NCBI RefSeq assembly: GCF_900156625.1
Contig: NZ_FTOB01000003.1
Span: forward strand, 124,001 to 188,000
From: Zobellia uliginosa
GTDB taxonomy: Bacteria > Bacteroidota > Bacteroidia > Flavobacteriales > Flavobacteriaceae
Direction of reading: 5' to 3'
Length of the DNA: 64,000 nucleotides
Of the stretch, positions 24,743 through 33,323 are shown piece by piece; positions within the stretch are counted from its first letter, which is position 1; each line of letters starts with the position of its first letter. The notes under the pieces are model-generated. The model did not search any database, was not told the DNA's origin, and saw only the letters and a list, made by a program, of their open reading frames with translations. Position numbers and translations under genes: made by a program.

Positions 24743-25192
24743 ATGAAAAAAATCTTATTGGTTTTGGTCTTGGCCGTATTCGCTTCCTGTAGTGACGATG
24801 AAAAAGTGGATTATGTAGCAAAAAATGAACAAGAAATCAAGGAATACGTTGAAGAGAACAATCTTGACGCCAAGAGAAGCGCTAGCGGTCTCTACTATGT
24901 GGTAGAAGAAGAGGGTACAGGTTTTCGGCCTACGGCAACCTCAAATGTCACCGTGGCTTATAAGGGCTACTTTACCGATAAGGAAGTTTTTGATGAAAGT
25001 GAAGCGGAAGGCATCACATTCAACCTATCACAGGTTATTGCCGGATGGACGGAAGGCATCACCTATTTCAAGGAAGGCGGTAACGGCCTGCTATTGGTGC
25101 CTGCGGCCTTGGGTTACGGAAATTCAGATAGAAGGGGTATACCCGGCGGGTCTGTACTTATTTTTGAAGTCAAGCTTATTGCCGTAGAGTAA
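24743..25192 (+). CDS. FKBP-type peptidyl-prolyl isomerase lipoprotein
   Basis: A 149-residue periplasmic or outer-membrane-anchored prolyl isomerase. The lipoprotein signal is KKILLVLVLAVFASCSDD (Cys16). After a 30-residue charged linker comes the FKBP domain: ASGLYYVVEEEGTG, VTVAYKGYFTDKEVFDES, VIAGWTEGITYFKEGGNG, LVPAALGYG and PGGSVLIFEVKLI. Residues lining the FKBP active site (Tyr in VAYKGY, Phe/Asp in VFDES, Val-Ile in QVIAGW, Tyr in LGYG) are present. It is a single gene between the divergent ABC operon and the cobalamin riboswitch. It probably helps envelope protein folding. Confidence 0.92.
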   Translation: MKKILLVLVLAVFASCSDDEKVDYVAKNEQEIKEYVEENNLDAKRSASGLYYVVEEEGTGFRPTATSNVTVAYKGYFTDKEVFDESEAEGITFNLSQVIAGWTEGITYFKEGGNGLLLVPAALGYGNSDRRGIPGGSVLIFEVKLIAVE

Positions 25193-25286
25193 TTTCACAA
25201 AAAAAGGTTTTTCTTTTACAGCTTCAAAACCGAAACATTTTTCAGGTGCAATCTTTTCACAAATTATGTACCTTCGCCCCGAATTT

Positions 25287-25490
25287 AGGTTCGATAGGGT
25301 CGTTATGGTCCTGTTGATTAAAAGGGAATCCGGTGAAAATCCGGAACTGTTCCCGCAACTGTAAGTTCATGCCGAGCTACGCTTGGTGCCTCTTAAGAGG
25401 GTGTTGCTTTCTTCAAAACCACTGTCAGCCATAAAGATGGGAAGGTAAAACAACATTGAACAAGTCAGGAGACCTGCCGGATTCAAACAA
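25287..25490 (+). promoter_or_regulatory. Cobalamin (AdoCbl-class) riboswitch upstream of btuB
   Basis: The 373-base gap between the FKBP gene and btuB holds a cobalamin riboswitch. Visible conserved parts are the core GGGAATCCGGTGAAAATCCG starting at 25324, continuing through TTCCCGCAACTGTAA to 25364, the CCACTG element at 25419-25424, GGGAAGGT at 25439-25446, and the B12 box AAGTCAGGAGACCTGCC at 25462-25478. The spacing is that of a full-length aptamer. No terminator follows; a small hairpin (GTATG...CATAC near 25522-25540) lies before the ATG at 25565, so control is probably translational. The likely promoter box is TACCTTCG at 25269-25276 (one mismatch). Outer boundaries are approximate. 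Confidence 0.93.
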
Positions 25491-25564
25491 CTAATGTTAA
25501 ACTTTCGGGATAAAGGTTTACGTATGGGTACAGACATACTATTCGCTCGAACAGAGATTACAAA

Positions 25565-27439
25565 ATGAACAAAAATTTTTATGGAGTTTGTGCTGCCCTA
25601 GTGGCAAGCACCAGTATGATTGCGCAAAATGTAGAAGGCGATTCTACAAAAGTGAGACAACTAGATGAGGTTGTGGTCAGTGATTCTAAATTTGACTTGA
25701 AACGCGAAAATTCAGGTAAAACGGTGATAAAGATTACCGCAGAAGAATTAGAGCGTTACCAAGGTAAGAACATCACTGAAATTATCAATAACCAGAGCGG
25801 TATTGAAATATCGGGAAGCCGTAGCCCAGAAGGTTCTGTTTTTGGCGTTTATGCCCGAGGAGGAAGAGGGCGTCAAGTACTTGTTATAGTCGATGGGGTT
25901 CGAGTTCTAGATCCATCGTCCTTTTCCGAGGTGTACGATTTGCGTTTACTCTCTGCCGCTAGTGTAGAATCTATAGAGATCATTAAAGGTGCCTCTAGTA
26001 CGCTTTATGGTACCAATGCCGCCACTGCAGTTATAAATATTATCACTAAAAAAGCTTCGGCAAAACCTATTTCCCTGAGTGTACAGTCAAGTGTAGGTAC
26101 AAATCAAACCCAAGATGACCAAAATTACAATGTGTCGAGGTCGTCTAACAGTGCTCAAATAAGCGGTACATTGGATAAATTCAATTACTCAGGTAGTTTT
26201 TCGAACCGATATGCGGAAGGTATTTCAGCAAATATAACACCTGCGAATGAAGAAGATCCTTTTTCAAACATTTCAACAAATTTGCGTTTGGGCTATGATT
26301 TTTCCGAGAAACTGAAGATTTCGGTTTATGGGAACCAAACAAAGGTGAATACAAATTTTGATAACTCTTACGGTCCAACGGATGCGCCAAATCAGTTTAT
26401 AAGTAAGCAGGAAAGAGCAGGGCTTGCGGCCACTTATGATTATGGTAGGGGTTCTTTACAGGCAAATGCAGGATATAGTAGTTATGATTCTGAAAATATA
26501 ACGGATTTTCCGTCTACGTATAAGGGTAACAACTATGTGGTAGATGTGTATCATAAATACAATTTCAATGATCAATTTCACAGTGTTGTCGGTTTGAATT
26601 ATTTAGCTGATGAAACCCATTTTTTAGCCAAGGAAAAATTTGAGATTACCGATCCATATGCGAACGTAGTCTATGTATCCGATTTTGGATTGAACGTGAA
26701 TGCCGGTGCGCGTTTAAACAACCATACGGAGTACGGAACCAACTTTGTGTATAATATCAATCCATCTTTTACCTTTAAAATGGACGGCAGCTACCTTAAG
26801 GTCTTAACATCGTATGCTACTTCATATATTACTCCGAGTTTAACTCAACTATTCGGAATCTACGGGGCAAACCCTGATCTAGAACCCGAGGATGACCGAA
26901 CGATCGAGGGAGGTTTGGAATTTGCCAGTGAAGGCAATTTTAGAGCGAGTGCCCTTTATTTTAATAGGAAAGAGGAGAACTTTGTGTTTTATGATTTCGC
27001 AACAAGTGGATACAAAAATGCCCTGAACACTATTGATGCACAAGGAGTGGAAATAGAGCTTAGTTGGAAGGCTACCGACAAATTAAATTTCGATGCCAAT
27101 TATACATTTACGGAAAGAAAGGGAGACAATGCCATTCGTATTCCCAAACATAAGGTAAATGCGAATTTGGGCTATGCGTTTTCAGATAGAGCTTTTGCCT
27201 CGTTGAACTATAGCCTTACAGGAAGTAGAACAGATTCTGATTTTAATACTTTTCCATCTACTATTGTACCTTTGGACAGTTTTTCCTTGGTAGATTTATA
27301 CCTCTCGCACGAATGTATAGAAAACCGGTTAAAGGTATTTTTAAACGTCAATAATATTTTAAATCAAGAATATACCGAAGCCCTTGGTTTTACGACCAAA
27401 GGAAGGAATGTTATGATCGGTTTTAGTCTCAATCTCTAA
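25565..27439 (+). CDS. btuB: TonB-dependent cobalamin receptor BtuB
   Basis: A 624-residue outer-membrane beta-barrel that imports cobalamin with energy from TonB. It has a signal peptide (NKNFYGVCAALVASTSMIAQ), a TonB box-like LDEVVVSDSK, and a plug domain (about residues 45-160) with NITEIINNQSGIEISGS, RQVLVIVDGVRVLDPSS and SIEIIKGASSTLYGTNAATA. The 22-strand barrel includes NPDLEPEDDRTIEGGLEFAS and ends in GFSLNL. The riboswitch directly upstream supports corrinoid as the substrate. A BtuF-like gene follows 10 bases after the stop. Confidence 0.95.
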   Translation: MNKNFYGVCAALVASTSMIAQNVEGDSTKVRQLDEVVVSDSKFDLKRENSGKTVIKITAEELERYQGKNITEIINNQSGIEISGSRSPEGSVFGVYARGGRGRQVLVIVDGVRVLDPSSFSEVYDLRLLSAASVESIEIIKGASSTLYGTNAATAVINIITKKASAKPISLSVQSSVGTNQTQDDQNYNVSRSSNSAQISGTLDKFNYSGSFSNRYAEGISANITPANEEDPFSNISTNLRLGYDFSEKLKISVYGNQTKVNTNFDNSYGPTDAPNQFISKQERAGLAATYDYGRGSLQANAGYSSYDSENITDFPSTYKGNNYVVDVYHKYNFNDQFHSVVGLNYLADETHFLAKEKFEITDPYANVVYVSDFGLNVNAGARLNNHTEYGTNFVYNINPSFTFKMDGSYLKVLTSYATSYITPSLTQLFGIYGANPDLEPEDDRTIEGGLEFASEGNFRASALYFNRKEENFVFYDFATSGYKNALNTIDAQGVEIELSWKATDKLNFDANYTFTERKGDNAIRIPKHKVNANLGYAFSDRAFASLNYSLTGSRTDSDFNTFPSTIVPLDSFSLVDLYLSHECIENRLKVFLNVNNILNQEYTEALGFTTKGRNVMIGFSLNL

Positions 27440-27449
27440 AAAAAGAAAC

Positions 27450-28376
27450 GTGCTCAAAGTTTGTTCCTTTATGCCTGCCGTTACCCAAATGCTCTATGAT
27501 ATGGGGTTGCAAGAACACTTGCATGGTATTACGTTTGAATGCCCCCCTATGGCATTGCAAGAGAAAAAACCGATAGTGCGTTGCATTTTGGAAGGGAAGA
27601 ACTATACAAGCCAAGAAATCGATACCTTTTTCTCGGAAAGCAAAAAGGAAGGGGAGAAGCTTTACTATGTAGACGAAAAGACCCTTGCCGAAATCGCTCC
27701 CGACATTATCTTTACACAAGACATGTGTGATGTTTGTCAGATCGATACGGAATGTACGGCCGCTGCTGTTGCAAACCTTGAGAAACAACCGGAACTTATT
27801 TCAATTAGTCCTTCTAGTTTTAATGATGTCTTCGAAAATGCCATTACCATTGCCCAGGCATTGAATAAAGAGGAGGTGGCCTATGAATATTTGGCCCAAC
27901 TGAATGGGCGTATAGATCATATTGTAGATCAACTTAGGGCCGCTAAAGTACTTACGAAAAGAGTATTGTTGTTGGAATGGATAGAGCCTATTTATAATTG
28001 TGGACATTGGATTCCCCACCAAATCGGTTTTGCCGGTGGGGTAGACATGCTCTCTAATCCTTCGGGGAATAGTGGTGTGCTTTCATGGGATAAAATAAAG
28101 CAGTACGACCCAGAGGTAATTATAGTAGCGCCTTGTGGGTTCAGTATTAAAAGAACCTTAAAGGAGATGCATATATTGCTTTTAAAAGAAGGCTGGCCCA
28201 ACTTAAAGGCAGTCAAAGACCAAAAAGTATATGTAGCCGATTTTGATTTGTTTACGCAATCATCCGCTGCCACCTTGGTCGATGGCATAGAGTTATTGGC
28301 AGGGTTGTTTCATCCGGAAGCAATATCTATTCCTTCGCGATTAAAGCGAAAGTGTCAAAAGTTTTACGAGTTCTGA
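27450..28376 (+). CDS. BtuF-like cobalamin-binding protein without signal peptide
   Basis: A 308-residue protein of the BtuF/FecB binding-protein fold: VCSFMPAVTQMLYDMGLQ, IAPDIIFTQDMCDVCQI and LLEWIEPIYNCGHWIPHQIG. The GTG at 27450 fits the family's usual beginning (LKVCSFMPA), and the only other candidate, an ATG at 27471, would cut into it. No signal peptide or lipobox precedes the fold, so the protein appears cytoplasmic. Cys residues in MCDVCQIDTEC and YNCGHW are unusual for a periplasmic binding protein. It is co-transcribed with btuB behind the cobalamin riboswitch. It may trap or deliver corrinoids inside the cell, but this is inference; export by an unrecognised route is the alternative. 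Confidence 0.82.
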   Translation: MLKVCSFMPAVTQMLYDMGLQEHLHGITFECPPMALQEKKPIVRCILEGKNYTSQEIDTFFSESKKEGEKLYYVDEKTLAEIAPDIIFTQDMCDVCQIDTECTAAAVANLEKQPELISISPSSFNDVFENAITIAQALNKEEVAYEYLAQLNGRIDHIVDQLRAAKVLTKRVLLLEWIEPIYNCGHWIPHQIGFAGGVDMLSNPSGNSGVLSWDKIKQYDPEVIIVAPCGFSIKRTLKEMHILLLKEGWPNLKAVKDQKVYVADFDLFTQSSAATLVDGIELLAGLFHPEAISIPSRLKRKCQKFYEF

Positions 28377-28392
28377 GAAATTATAAATTCAT

Positions 28393-28432
28393 AAAAAAAG
28401 CGGCCTGTTTATAAAACGGGCCGCTTTTTTTT
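28393..28432. terminator. Strong bidirectional terminator after the btuB operon
   Basis: A roughly 16-bp stem (arms 28395-28410 and 28414-28429, core AAGCGGCC / GGCCGCTT, one G-T pair) with an ATA loop. T-runs lie on both strands, serving both the btuB operon and the convergent S41 gene. Confidence 0.9.
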
Positions 28433-28454
28433 GTTTGCATTGAATGTTTTTAGA

Positions 28455-29945
28455 CTACCAAACTATAGGTGGGTCGCTAACGTACATGTTATCTTTTAAG
28501 GGCGAGAACATTTTTGAATTGATCATGGTCTCTATAGGAAGTTCAACGGTATGGCCGCCTTTGGCCGGGGATCCCGTTATCTGTTCTATGGCCTTGGCAA
28601 GCAGTGGTTCGTTCAGGTCGCCTAATACACCCAAATTTGCTAAATCTTCGGGTAAGACTATGTCGGGTACCAAGCCACTGGTGTAAGCTGAAAACCCTTT
28701 CGAGTTTTCATTTCTACCTAATAAGGGTTGTATGGCCCAGTTGTTTTTAGGGTTTATTTTGTTGGTTCGTTCTTGGTTATAGACGTAGTTGTTTCCTCTG
28801 TCGTCTACCATAGTTACCGAGAACTCGTTTTTTCCTCGGGTTTTGTCCCCAATTTGAACCACGTCGATATAAGGTGTCAGGCCGTTGATCACTAATTCGC
28901 TCGCCGAGGCTGTGCCAGTGGTGGTCAATATATAGACTTTGTTGAGGTTTAGGGTGTTTATGGCAGTGCCCTTGCTGGTTTTTTCCGCAAAAAAACGTCT
29001 TAGTTCGGTATCATTGTCGTCTAGTATTTTTTGATACTTTTCGTTATATCTCGCCTTTAGAAAGACTTCCTCGGTGTTGGTGCCATATATCATACTTGAT
29101 AAAAGAACGGCGGTATTGACAGAGCCTCCAGGGTTATATCGAAGGTCAAGTATCAGTTCGTTTACCCCATTCGATTTAAACCGACCGAAGACTTGGTTCA
29201 ATTCTTCGTCATATTCATTGGTAAACCCGGTATAGACCAGATAGCCGATTTTTTTGTCCTGTATTTCAATGATTTCGTCTAGAAGTATAGGGTTTTCGCG
29301 AAGGCCTACCTCTTTGGTCAATTGTATTTGCGTTCCGTTCGGTTCAGCATTTTCACCTTCAATATCGGCCATGTCCAAAGAATAGGTGTCACTATCCCCA
29401 AAGAGAAGGGTTTTGTAGTTTTGGTCGGTCAAGGTGGTGCCATTTACTCCCGTAAAGATATCTCCACGTTTGATATTTTTGGTTGACGCGTTTGAATTGG
29501 GAATAATATACTGCACATAGCCATAGATCTCACTACTGTTCTTCTTTTGCCTTACCAGTCCGAATATGACTCCGTTACTTTTAGAAATACCGGCCAATGA
29601 TTGTACAAGTTCTACGTAATTATCTGAAAAAAAGCTAAAACGGTCTTCCGAAAACAATAGTTTATCGTCGAAAAACTTTCCAGGGTCCGATTCAGATGCA
29701 AGAAATTGGGTATAGGCTAGCGATCCCTCCTCTGTATTTGGAAATTTCGTATCGGATAGGTTTTCTACATCCGATTGCCAGAAATACCAAAAGTTCATGG
29801 CTTTCCACATAAAGTCTTGTACATGTACCCCTGCATTGGGATCGGGATCCACGGTATCGGGTATAGTGAAGTCGTCATCGGTTTTAGAGCAGGAAACGAT
29901 AAGAAATACAGATAGGAGCAGTCCTAAATTCAATTTTTTCATCAT
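28455..29945 (-). CDS. S41-family (C-terminal processing) peptidase lipoprotein, copy A
   Basis: A 496-residue lipoprotein (signal LLLSVFLIVSCSKTDD, Cys19) with an N-terminal helical cap, a PDZ-like domain (about residues 118-215: AGISKSNGVIFGL, IKRGDIFTGVNG) and an S41 catalytic domain (about 230-440). In family alignment the nucleophile is Ser347 in TASASEL and the general base Lys372 in TRGKNEF; the strand DLRYNPGGSV and its oxyanion region are present. It probably degrades or trims periplasmic or outer-membrane proteins. It is paralogous to the gene 84 bases upstream, also 496 residues long. Confidence 0.9.
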   Translation of the reverse strand: MMKKLNLGLLLSVFLIVSCSKTDDDFTIPDTVDPDPNAGVHVQDFMWKAMNFWYFWQSDVENLSDTKFPNTEEGSLAYTQFLASESDPGKFFDDKLLFSEDRFSFFSDNYVELVQSLAGISKSNGVIFGLVRQKKNSSEIYGYVQYIIPNSNASTKNIKRGDIFTGVNGTTLTDQNYKTLLFGDSDTYSLDMADIEGENAEPNGTQIQLTKEVGLRENPILLDEIIEIQDKKIGYLVYTGFTNEYDEELNQVFGRFKSNGVNELILDLRYNPGGSVNTAVLLSSMIYGTNTEEVFLKARYNEKYQKILDDNDTELRRFFAEKTSKGTAINTLNLNKVYILTTTGTASASELVINGLTPYIDVVQIGDKTRGKNEFSVTMVDDRGNNYVYNQERTNKINPKNNWAIQPLLGRNENSKGFSAYTSGLVPDIVLPEDLANLGVLGDLNEPLLAKAIEQITGSPAKGGHTVELPIETMINSKMFSPLKDNMYVSDPPIVW

Positions 29946-30029
29946 AATAAGGCAACAAATAGTGTTTTACGGGCGAACGACCGCATTCACCCTTATATCA
30001 CAACGTAAAATTAGTGTGCTTTATTTGTA

Positions 30030-31520
30030 TTATTTTGATTTTAACGGTTTTATCAAACCATCCATCAGCATTTTGCCCGCGCCGGGCTTGAACATTTTTG
30101 AACTGGAAACGAAATCGACGGATATAAGAGGTTCGAAACTTCGTTTTGCGGTTTCTCCTGAAATCACCGATAGGGCAAGGGCCAGAAGGGGTTCATCGGC
30201 ATTGCCTAAAACGCCTAGATTGCCTGCGTCCTCATCTAATTCATAGTCAGGAACCAGACCATTGGTGTAATCTAAAAAGCCATCGGCATTTTCATTGCGG
30301 CCCAATAACGGCTGTATACCCCATTGATTATCGGGGTTTATTCTATCTTCGAAATCTTCATTGTAGAAATAGTTGTTTTCGGGGTCATCGACGAAGGTAT
30401 TCGAGAATTCGTTTTTTCCAACGGTGTTCTCTCCAATGTGGACCACGTCAACATAGGGTGCAAGTCCGTTCATTACCAATTCACTGGCCGAAGCCGTGGC
30501 TCTTGTTGCTATGACAAATACACGCTTTAAGTTTAGGGTGTTGAGTGGGGTTTTGCTGTCAAAGGTCGTGTCCACAAAATTTTCTTCTCCATCGCCAGGG
30601 TCGAATGTTTCCATAATCTTTTGGTTGTAACGGGCCTTGAGAAAAAGTTCATCGGTGTTGGTACCGTAAACGGCACTGGCAATTTGTATTGCCGATGTAA
30701 CTCGTCCACCGGGATTATACCTGAAATCGAGGACAAGTTCATCTATATTCTCAGCTTTAAGGTTTCCGAAGACCTCGTTCAGTTCATCGTCATAACCGGC
30801 TATAAAGGAGTTGTACATAATGTAGCCGACTTTTACGCCATTATGTTCGATAACTGTAGATAAATAAATAGGGTTCTCTGTTAGGCCCTCTTCCTTGGTC
30901 AGGGTGACTTTTATATTGTTTGGCGTGATGGTCTTGTCCACAATATCTGCCATTCCCAAGGTGTAACTATCCTCGTTGAACAAGTGGAAGTTGTTGTCCG
31001 TTGCAGAGTTGTAAAAAAGTTGTTCTCCATCTATGGTAATAAAAATATCGCCTCTTTTCATGCCTTTTTTATCCGCATCTGAATCTTTTACAACATATTG
31101 TACATATCCAAAAACATCACTATTGTCACCAAAAAAAGAAAGACCGAATTCAAGGCCGTTGCTTTTTGATATCCCTTGAAAGCTATTTACCAAATCGTGA
31201 TAGTCTTCCCTTAAGAAACTGAAACGATCATCTTCGAACAATAGGCCATTGAAAAAGGCTTCGGGGTCAGGTTCAGAAGCTAAAAAAGAAATATAATCCG
31301 GGTCATCAAGACTTTCAAATTTGCTGTCGGCCAGATTCGGAACATCTTCTTGCCAGAAGTAAAATGAATTCATTACTTGGTACATGAAATTTTGTACGGG
31401 GTAATCGTTTGCCGTTTTTTGGGTTTCATCTCCATTGTCATCGGGGAAAATATTGTCATCGTTTTTGCAACTGGTAAAGAATAGCCCTGCGGACAACAAT
31501 AATAAGAGGTACTTTTTCAT
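30030..31520 (-). CDS. S41-family peptidase lipoprotein, copy B
   Basis: A second S41 lipoprotein of 496 residues (signal LLLLSAGLFFTSCKNDD, Cys18). It follows copy A almost block for block: NFMYQVMNSFYFWQEDVPNL, a PDZ-like KRGDIFITIDGEQL, DFRYNPGGRV, the Ser motif ATASASELVMNGL, the Lys motif VGKNEFSNTFVD and WGIQPLLGRNENADGFLDYT. The copies differ in about half of the residues by eye, so the duplication is not recent. Copy B is upstream in the same direction and the two may form one transcript; the 84-base gap holds no hairpin terminator that I can see. Confidence 0.9.
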   Translation of the reverse strand: MKKYLLLLLSAGLFFTSCKNDDNIFPDDNGDETQKTANDYPVQNFMYQVMNSFYFWQEDVPNLADSKFESLDDPDYISFLASEPDPEAFFNGLLFEDDRFSFLREDYHDLVNSFQGISKSNGLEFGLSFFGDNSDVFGYVQYVVKDSDADKKGMKRGDIFITIDGEQLFYNSATDNNFHLFNEDSYTLGMADIVDKTITPNNIKVTLTKEEGLTENPIYLSTVIEHNGVKVGYIMYNSFIAGYDDELNEVFGNLKAENIDELVLDFRYNPGGRVTSAIQIASAVYGTNTDELFLKARYNQKIMETFDPGDGEENFVDTTFDSKTPLNTLNLKRVFVIATRATASASELVMNGLAPYVDVVHIGENTVGKNEFSNTFVDDPENNYFYNEDFEDRINPDNQWGIQPLLGRNENADGFLDYTNGLVPDYELDEDAGNLGVLGNADEPLLALALSVISGETAKRSFEPLISVDFVSSSKMFKPGAGKMLMDGLIKPLKSK

Positions 31521-31759
31521 AGCTTTTTTGTTGTAAAGTAAAACTACCGAATCAATTACCGTTCCAAAAAAGGTATGATAATATAATGGGGGAGTTTATT
31601 TTAAATCGTTTAAGTTAGTATACGTAAACAGTTAGTAAAAAGTTGTAGTAATAGCTTACAAAGTGAAAATTAAAAAATATTTGTAACATAACCAGAAGTG
31701 TCTCGTCTTGATTATGAAGACCTCAATATAAAGTGTTCAATAGTAACCCGACCAAAACA

Positions 31760-32269
31760 ATGCAACAGGCAGATTTTTTAAAGATTGTCGGTCCTTTTCA
31801 GGATAAGCTCTATCGTTTGGCAAAACGTTTGCTGGTTTCTAGGGAAGAGGCTGAGGACGCTACCCAGGAGATTCTGTTGAAGCTATGGGCGAAGAAAAAG
31901 AATATGGGGCAGTACAAGAACGTTGAGGCTTTTGCGGTGACCATGACAAAGAACTTCTGTTTAGACCGTCTAAAATCGAAACAGGCCGGAAACTTGAAAC
32001 TGGTTCATACCAATTATAAGGAGGGCGGTAGTTCGTTACAGAAAAAAGTAGAGGCCAAAGATAGCGTCTCTTGGGTACAGAAAATTATGGAAGATTTACC
32101 GGAGCAGCAAAAAATGGTCTTGCAGTTGCGCGATGTTGAAGAATATGATTACGATGAAATTGCCGATATGTTAGAGATGAAGCCAACGGCAGTACGGGTG
32201 GCCCTATCTCGGGCGAGAAAGACCGTTAGGGAAAAATTAATGCAAAAACACAGTTATGGAATTGGATAA
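31760..32269 (+). CDS. ECF-type RNA polymerase sigma factor
   Basis: A roughly 169-residue group-IV sigma factor. Region 2 includes SREEAEDATQEILLKLW and region 4 includes LPEQQKMVLQLRDVEEYDYD followed by EIADMLEMKPTAVRVALSRA, the HTH that reads the -35. I chose the ATG at 31760 (MQQADFLKIV), because the upstream GTG at 31733 adds nine residues not expected in the family. The gene's end overlaps the next gene by 14 bases, a common layout for a sigma factor and its anti-sigma factor. It probably controls the downstream DUF4252 genes as well as its own operon (inference). Confidence 0.93.
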   Translation: MQQADFLKIVGPFQDKLYRLAKRLLVSREEAEDATQEILLKLWAKKKNMGQYKNVEAFAVTMTKNFCLDRLKSKQAGNLKLVHTNYKEGGSSLQKKVEAKDSVSWVQKIMEDLPEQQKMVLQLRDVEEYDYDEIADMLEMKPTAVRVALSRARKTVREKLMQKHSYGIG

Positions 32270-32705
32270 CGTAAAAAAATTGCTCGAAAGATACTTTGAA
32301 GCCGATACCACGGTAGCCGAAGAAGAGTTATTGAGAGACTATTTCTCTAAAGAGAACATACCTGACGACCTAAAGCCATACGCTCCTTTGTTCGGTTTTA
32401 TCGCCAAGGCCAAAAAAGAAAGGTTTGCAAAACCCCTTGATTTGGGCCCTGAAAAGAAACTAGGAGGGAGTAGCCTGTATAAATGGTTGTCGATAGCGGC
32501 GGCGGTAGTGCTGATGTTCGGTGTTTATTTTGGGAAAACCTATTATGATGAAAAGGAAGTGGAACAGCAACAGGCCCAATATGCCTATAACGAAACCAAA
32601 AAAGCCTTAGACCTATTGGCCCAAAATATGGAAAGGGGCACGGAGAAGATGGCCTATTTGAACGAATTCGTTGAGGCGAAAGATAAAATTTACAATAAGA
32701 ATTAA
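32256..32705 (+). CDS. Probable membrane anti-sigma factor
   Basis: A 149-residue protein with a cytoplasmic N-terminal part (about 70 residues: NVKKLLERYFEADTTVAEEE, then LLRDYFSKENIPDDLKPYAP), one transmembrane helix (about 74-92, KWLSIAAAVVLMFGVYFG) and a 55-residue polar, Gln/Glu-rich C-terminal coil in the periplasm. The N-terminal motif 'LLERYFEGxTTxxEExxLRxYF' recurs in Bacteroidota proteins encoded behind ECF sigma genes. The 14-base overlap with the sigma gene supports coupling. The zinc-binding HxxxCxxC motif of classical anti-sigma factors is absent. Function is inferred from layout and topology. Confidence 0.7.
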   Translation: MELDNVKKLLERYFEADTTVAEEELLRDYFSKENIPDDLKPYAPLFGFIAKAKKERFAKPLDLGPEKKLGGSSLYKWLSIAAAVVLMFGVYFGKTYYDEKEVEQQQAQYAYNETKKALDLLAQNMERGTEKMAYLNEFVEAKDKIYNKN

Positions 32706-32721
32706 AATAAAAACCCGAAAG

Positions 32722-33264
32722 ATGAAAAAAATATTAATAGTACTAATAGTAGCAGTGTTGCCGATTATGGGCTTTTCACAGTCCCTGTTCGATAAGTATG
32801 AAGACTTGGACAAAGTCAGTGCCGTGGTCGTGAACCGAAGTATGTTCAACCTGTTGAGTAAAATAGACGTTGAGGTAGATGACCCCGAGGCAAAAGACTT
32901 TATGGATATAGCCAAAAGCCTTAATAACCTAAAAGTGTTCATTACCGAAGACAAGGCGATTTCTGCAGATATGAAACTATCGGTAGAGAAATACCTTAAA
33001 TCGGCCAAGTTGGAAGAACTTATGCGGGTAAAGGATAAAGATGCCAACGTAAAGTTTTACATCCGTAGCGGTAAAGATGACGACCATGTGAGCGAGCTCT
33101 TGATGTTCGTGACCGGTATGAAGAACGATATAGATGTAAACGGAAGAAAATTCGAAACGGTATTGTTATCCCTTACCGGCGATATCGACTTGAACAAGAT
33201 AGGTTCTTTGACGAAAAAAATGAACCTGCCCGAAGAATTGAACGAAGCGGGCAAAAACAGATAA
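32722..33264 (+). CDS. Secreted DUF4252 protein, copy 1
   Basis: A 180-residue exported protein with a signal peptide (MKKILIVLIVAVLPIMGFSQ) and a DUF4252 domain: SLFDKYEDLDKVSAVVVNRS, NNLKVFITEDKAISADM and LSLTGDIDLNKIG. The ATG at 32722 is chosen because the frame upstream (to 32671) overlaps the anti-sigma gene and adds only basic residues before the signal peptide. The DUF4252 function is unknown; several are periplasmic or outer-membrane proteins of Bacteroidota. First of three adjacent DUF4252 genes behind a sigma/anti-sigma pair. Confidence 0.85.
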   Translation: MKKILIVLIVAVLPIMGFSQSLFDKYEDLDKVSAVVVNRSMFNLLSKIDVEVDDPEAKDFMDIAKSLNNLKVFITEDKAISADMKLSVEKYLKSAKLEELMRVKDKDANVKFYIRSGKDDDHVSELLMFVTGMKNDIDVNGRKFETVLLSLTGDIDLNKIGSLTKKMNLPEELNEAGKNR

Positions 33265-33323
33265 TAAATCAATCATCATCAATCAATCATCAAAAACGAT
33301 CATTAATCTTAAAACGAACAATC

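Noticed and set aside
33265-33323. Short AATCATC direct repeats between DUF4252 copies 1 and 2 as a CRISPR or phase-variable tract
   Set aside because: Only a few irregular copies in 25 bases, with no spacer structure and outside any coding frame.
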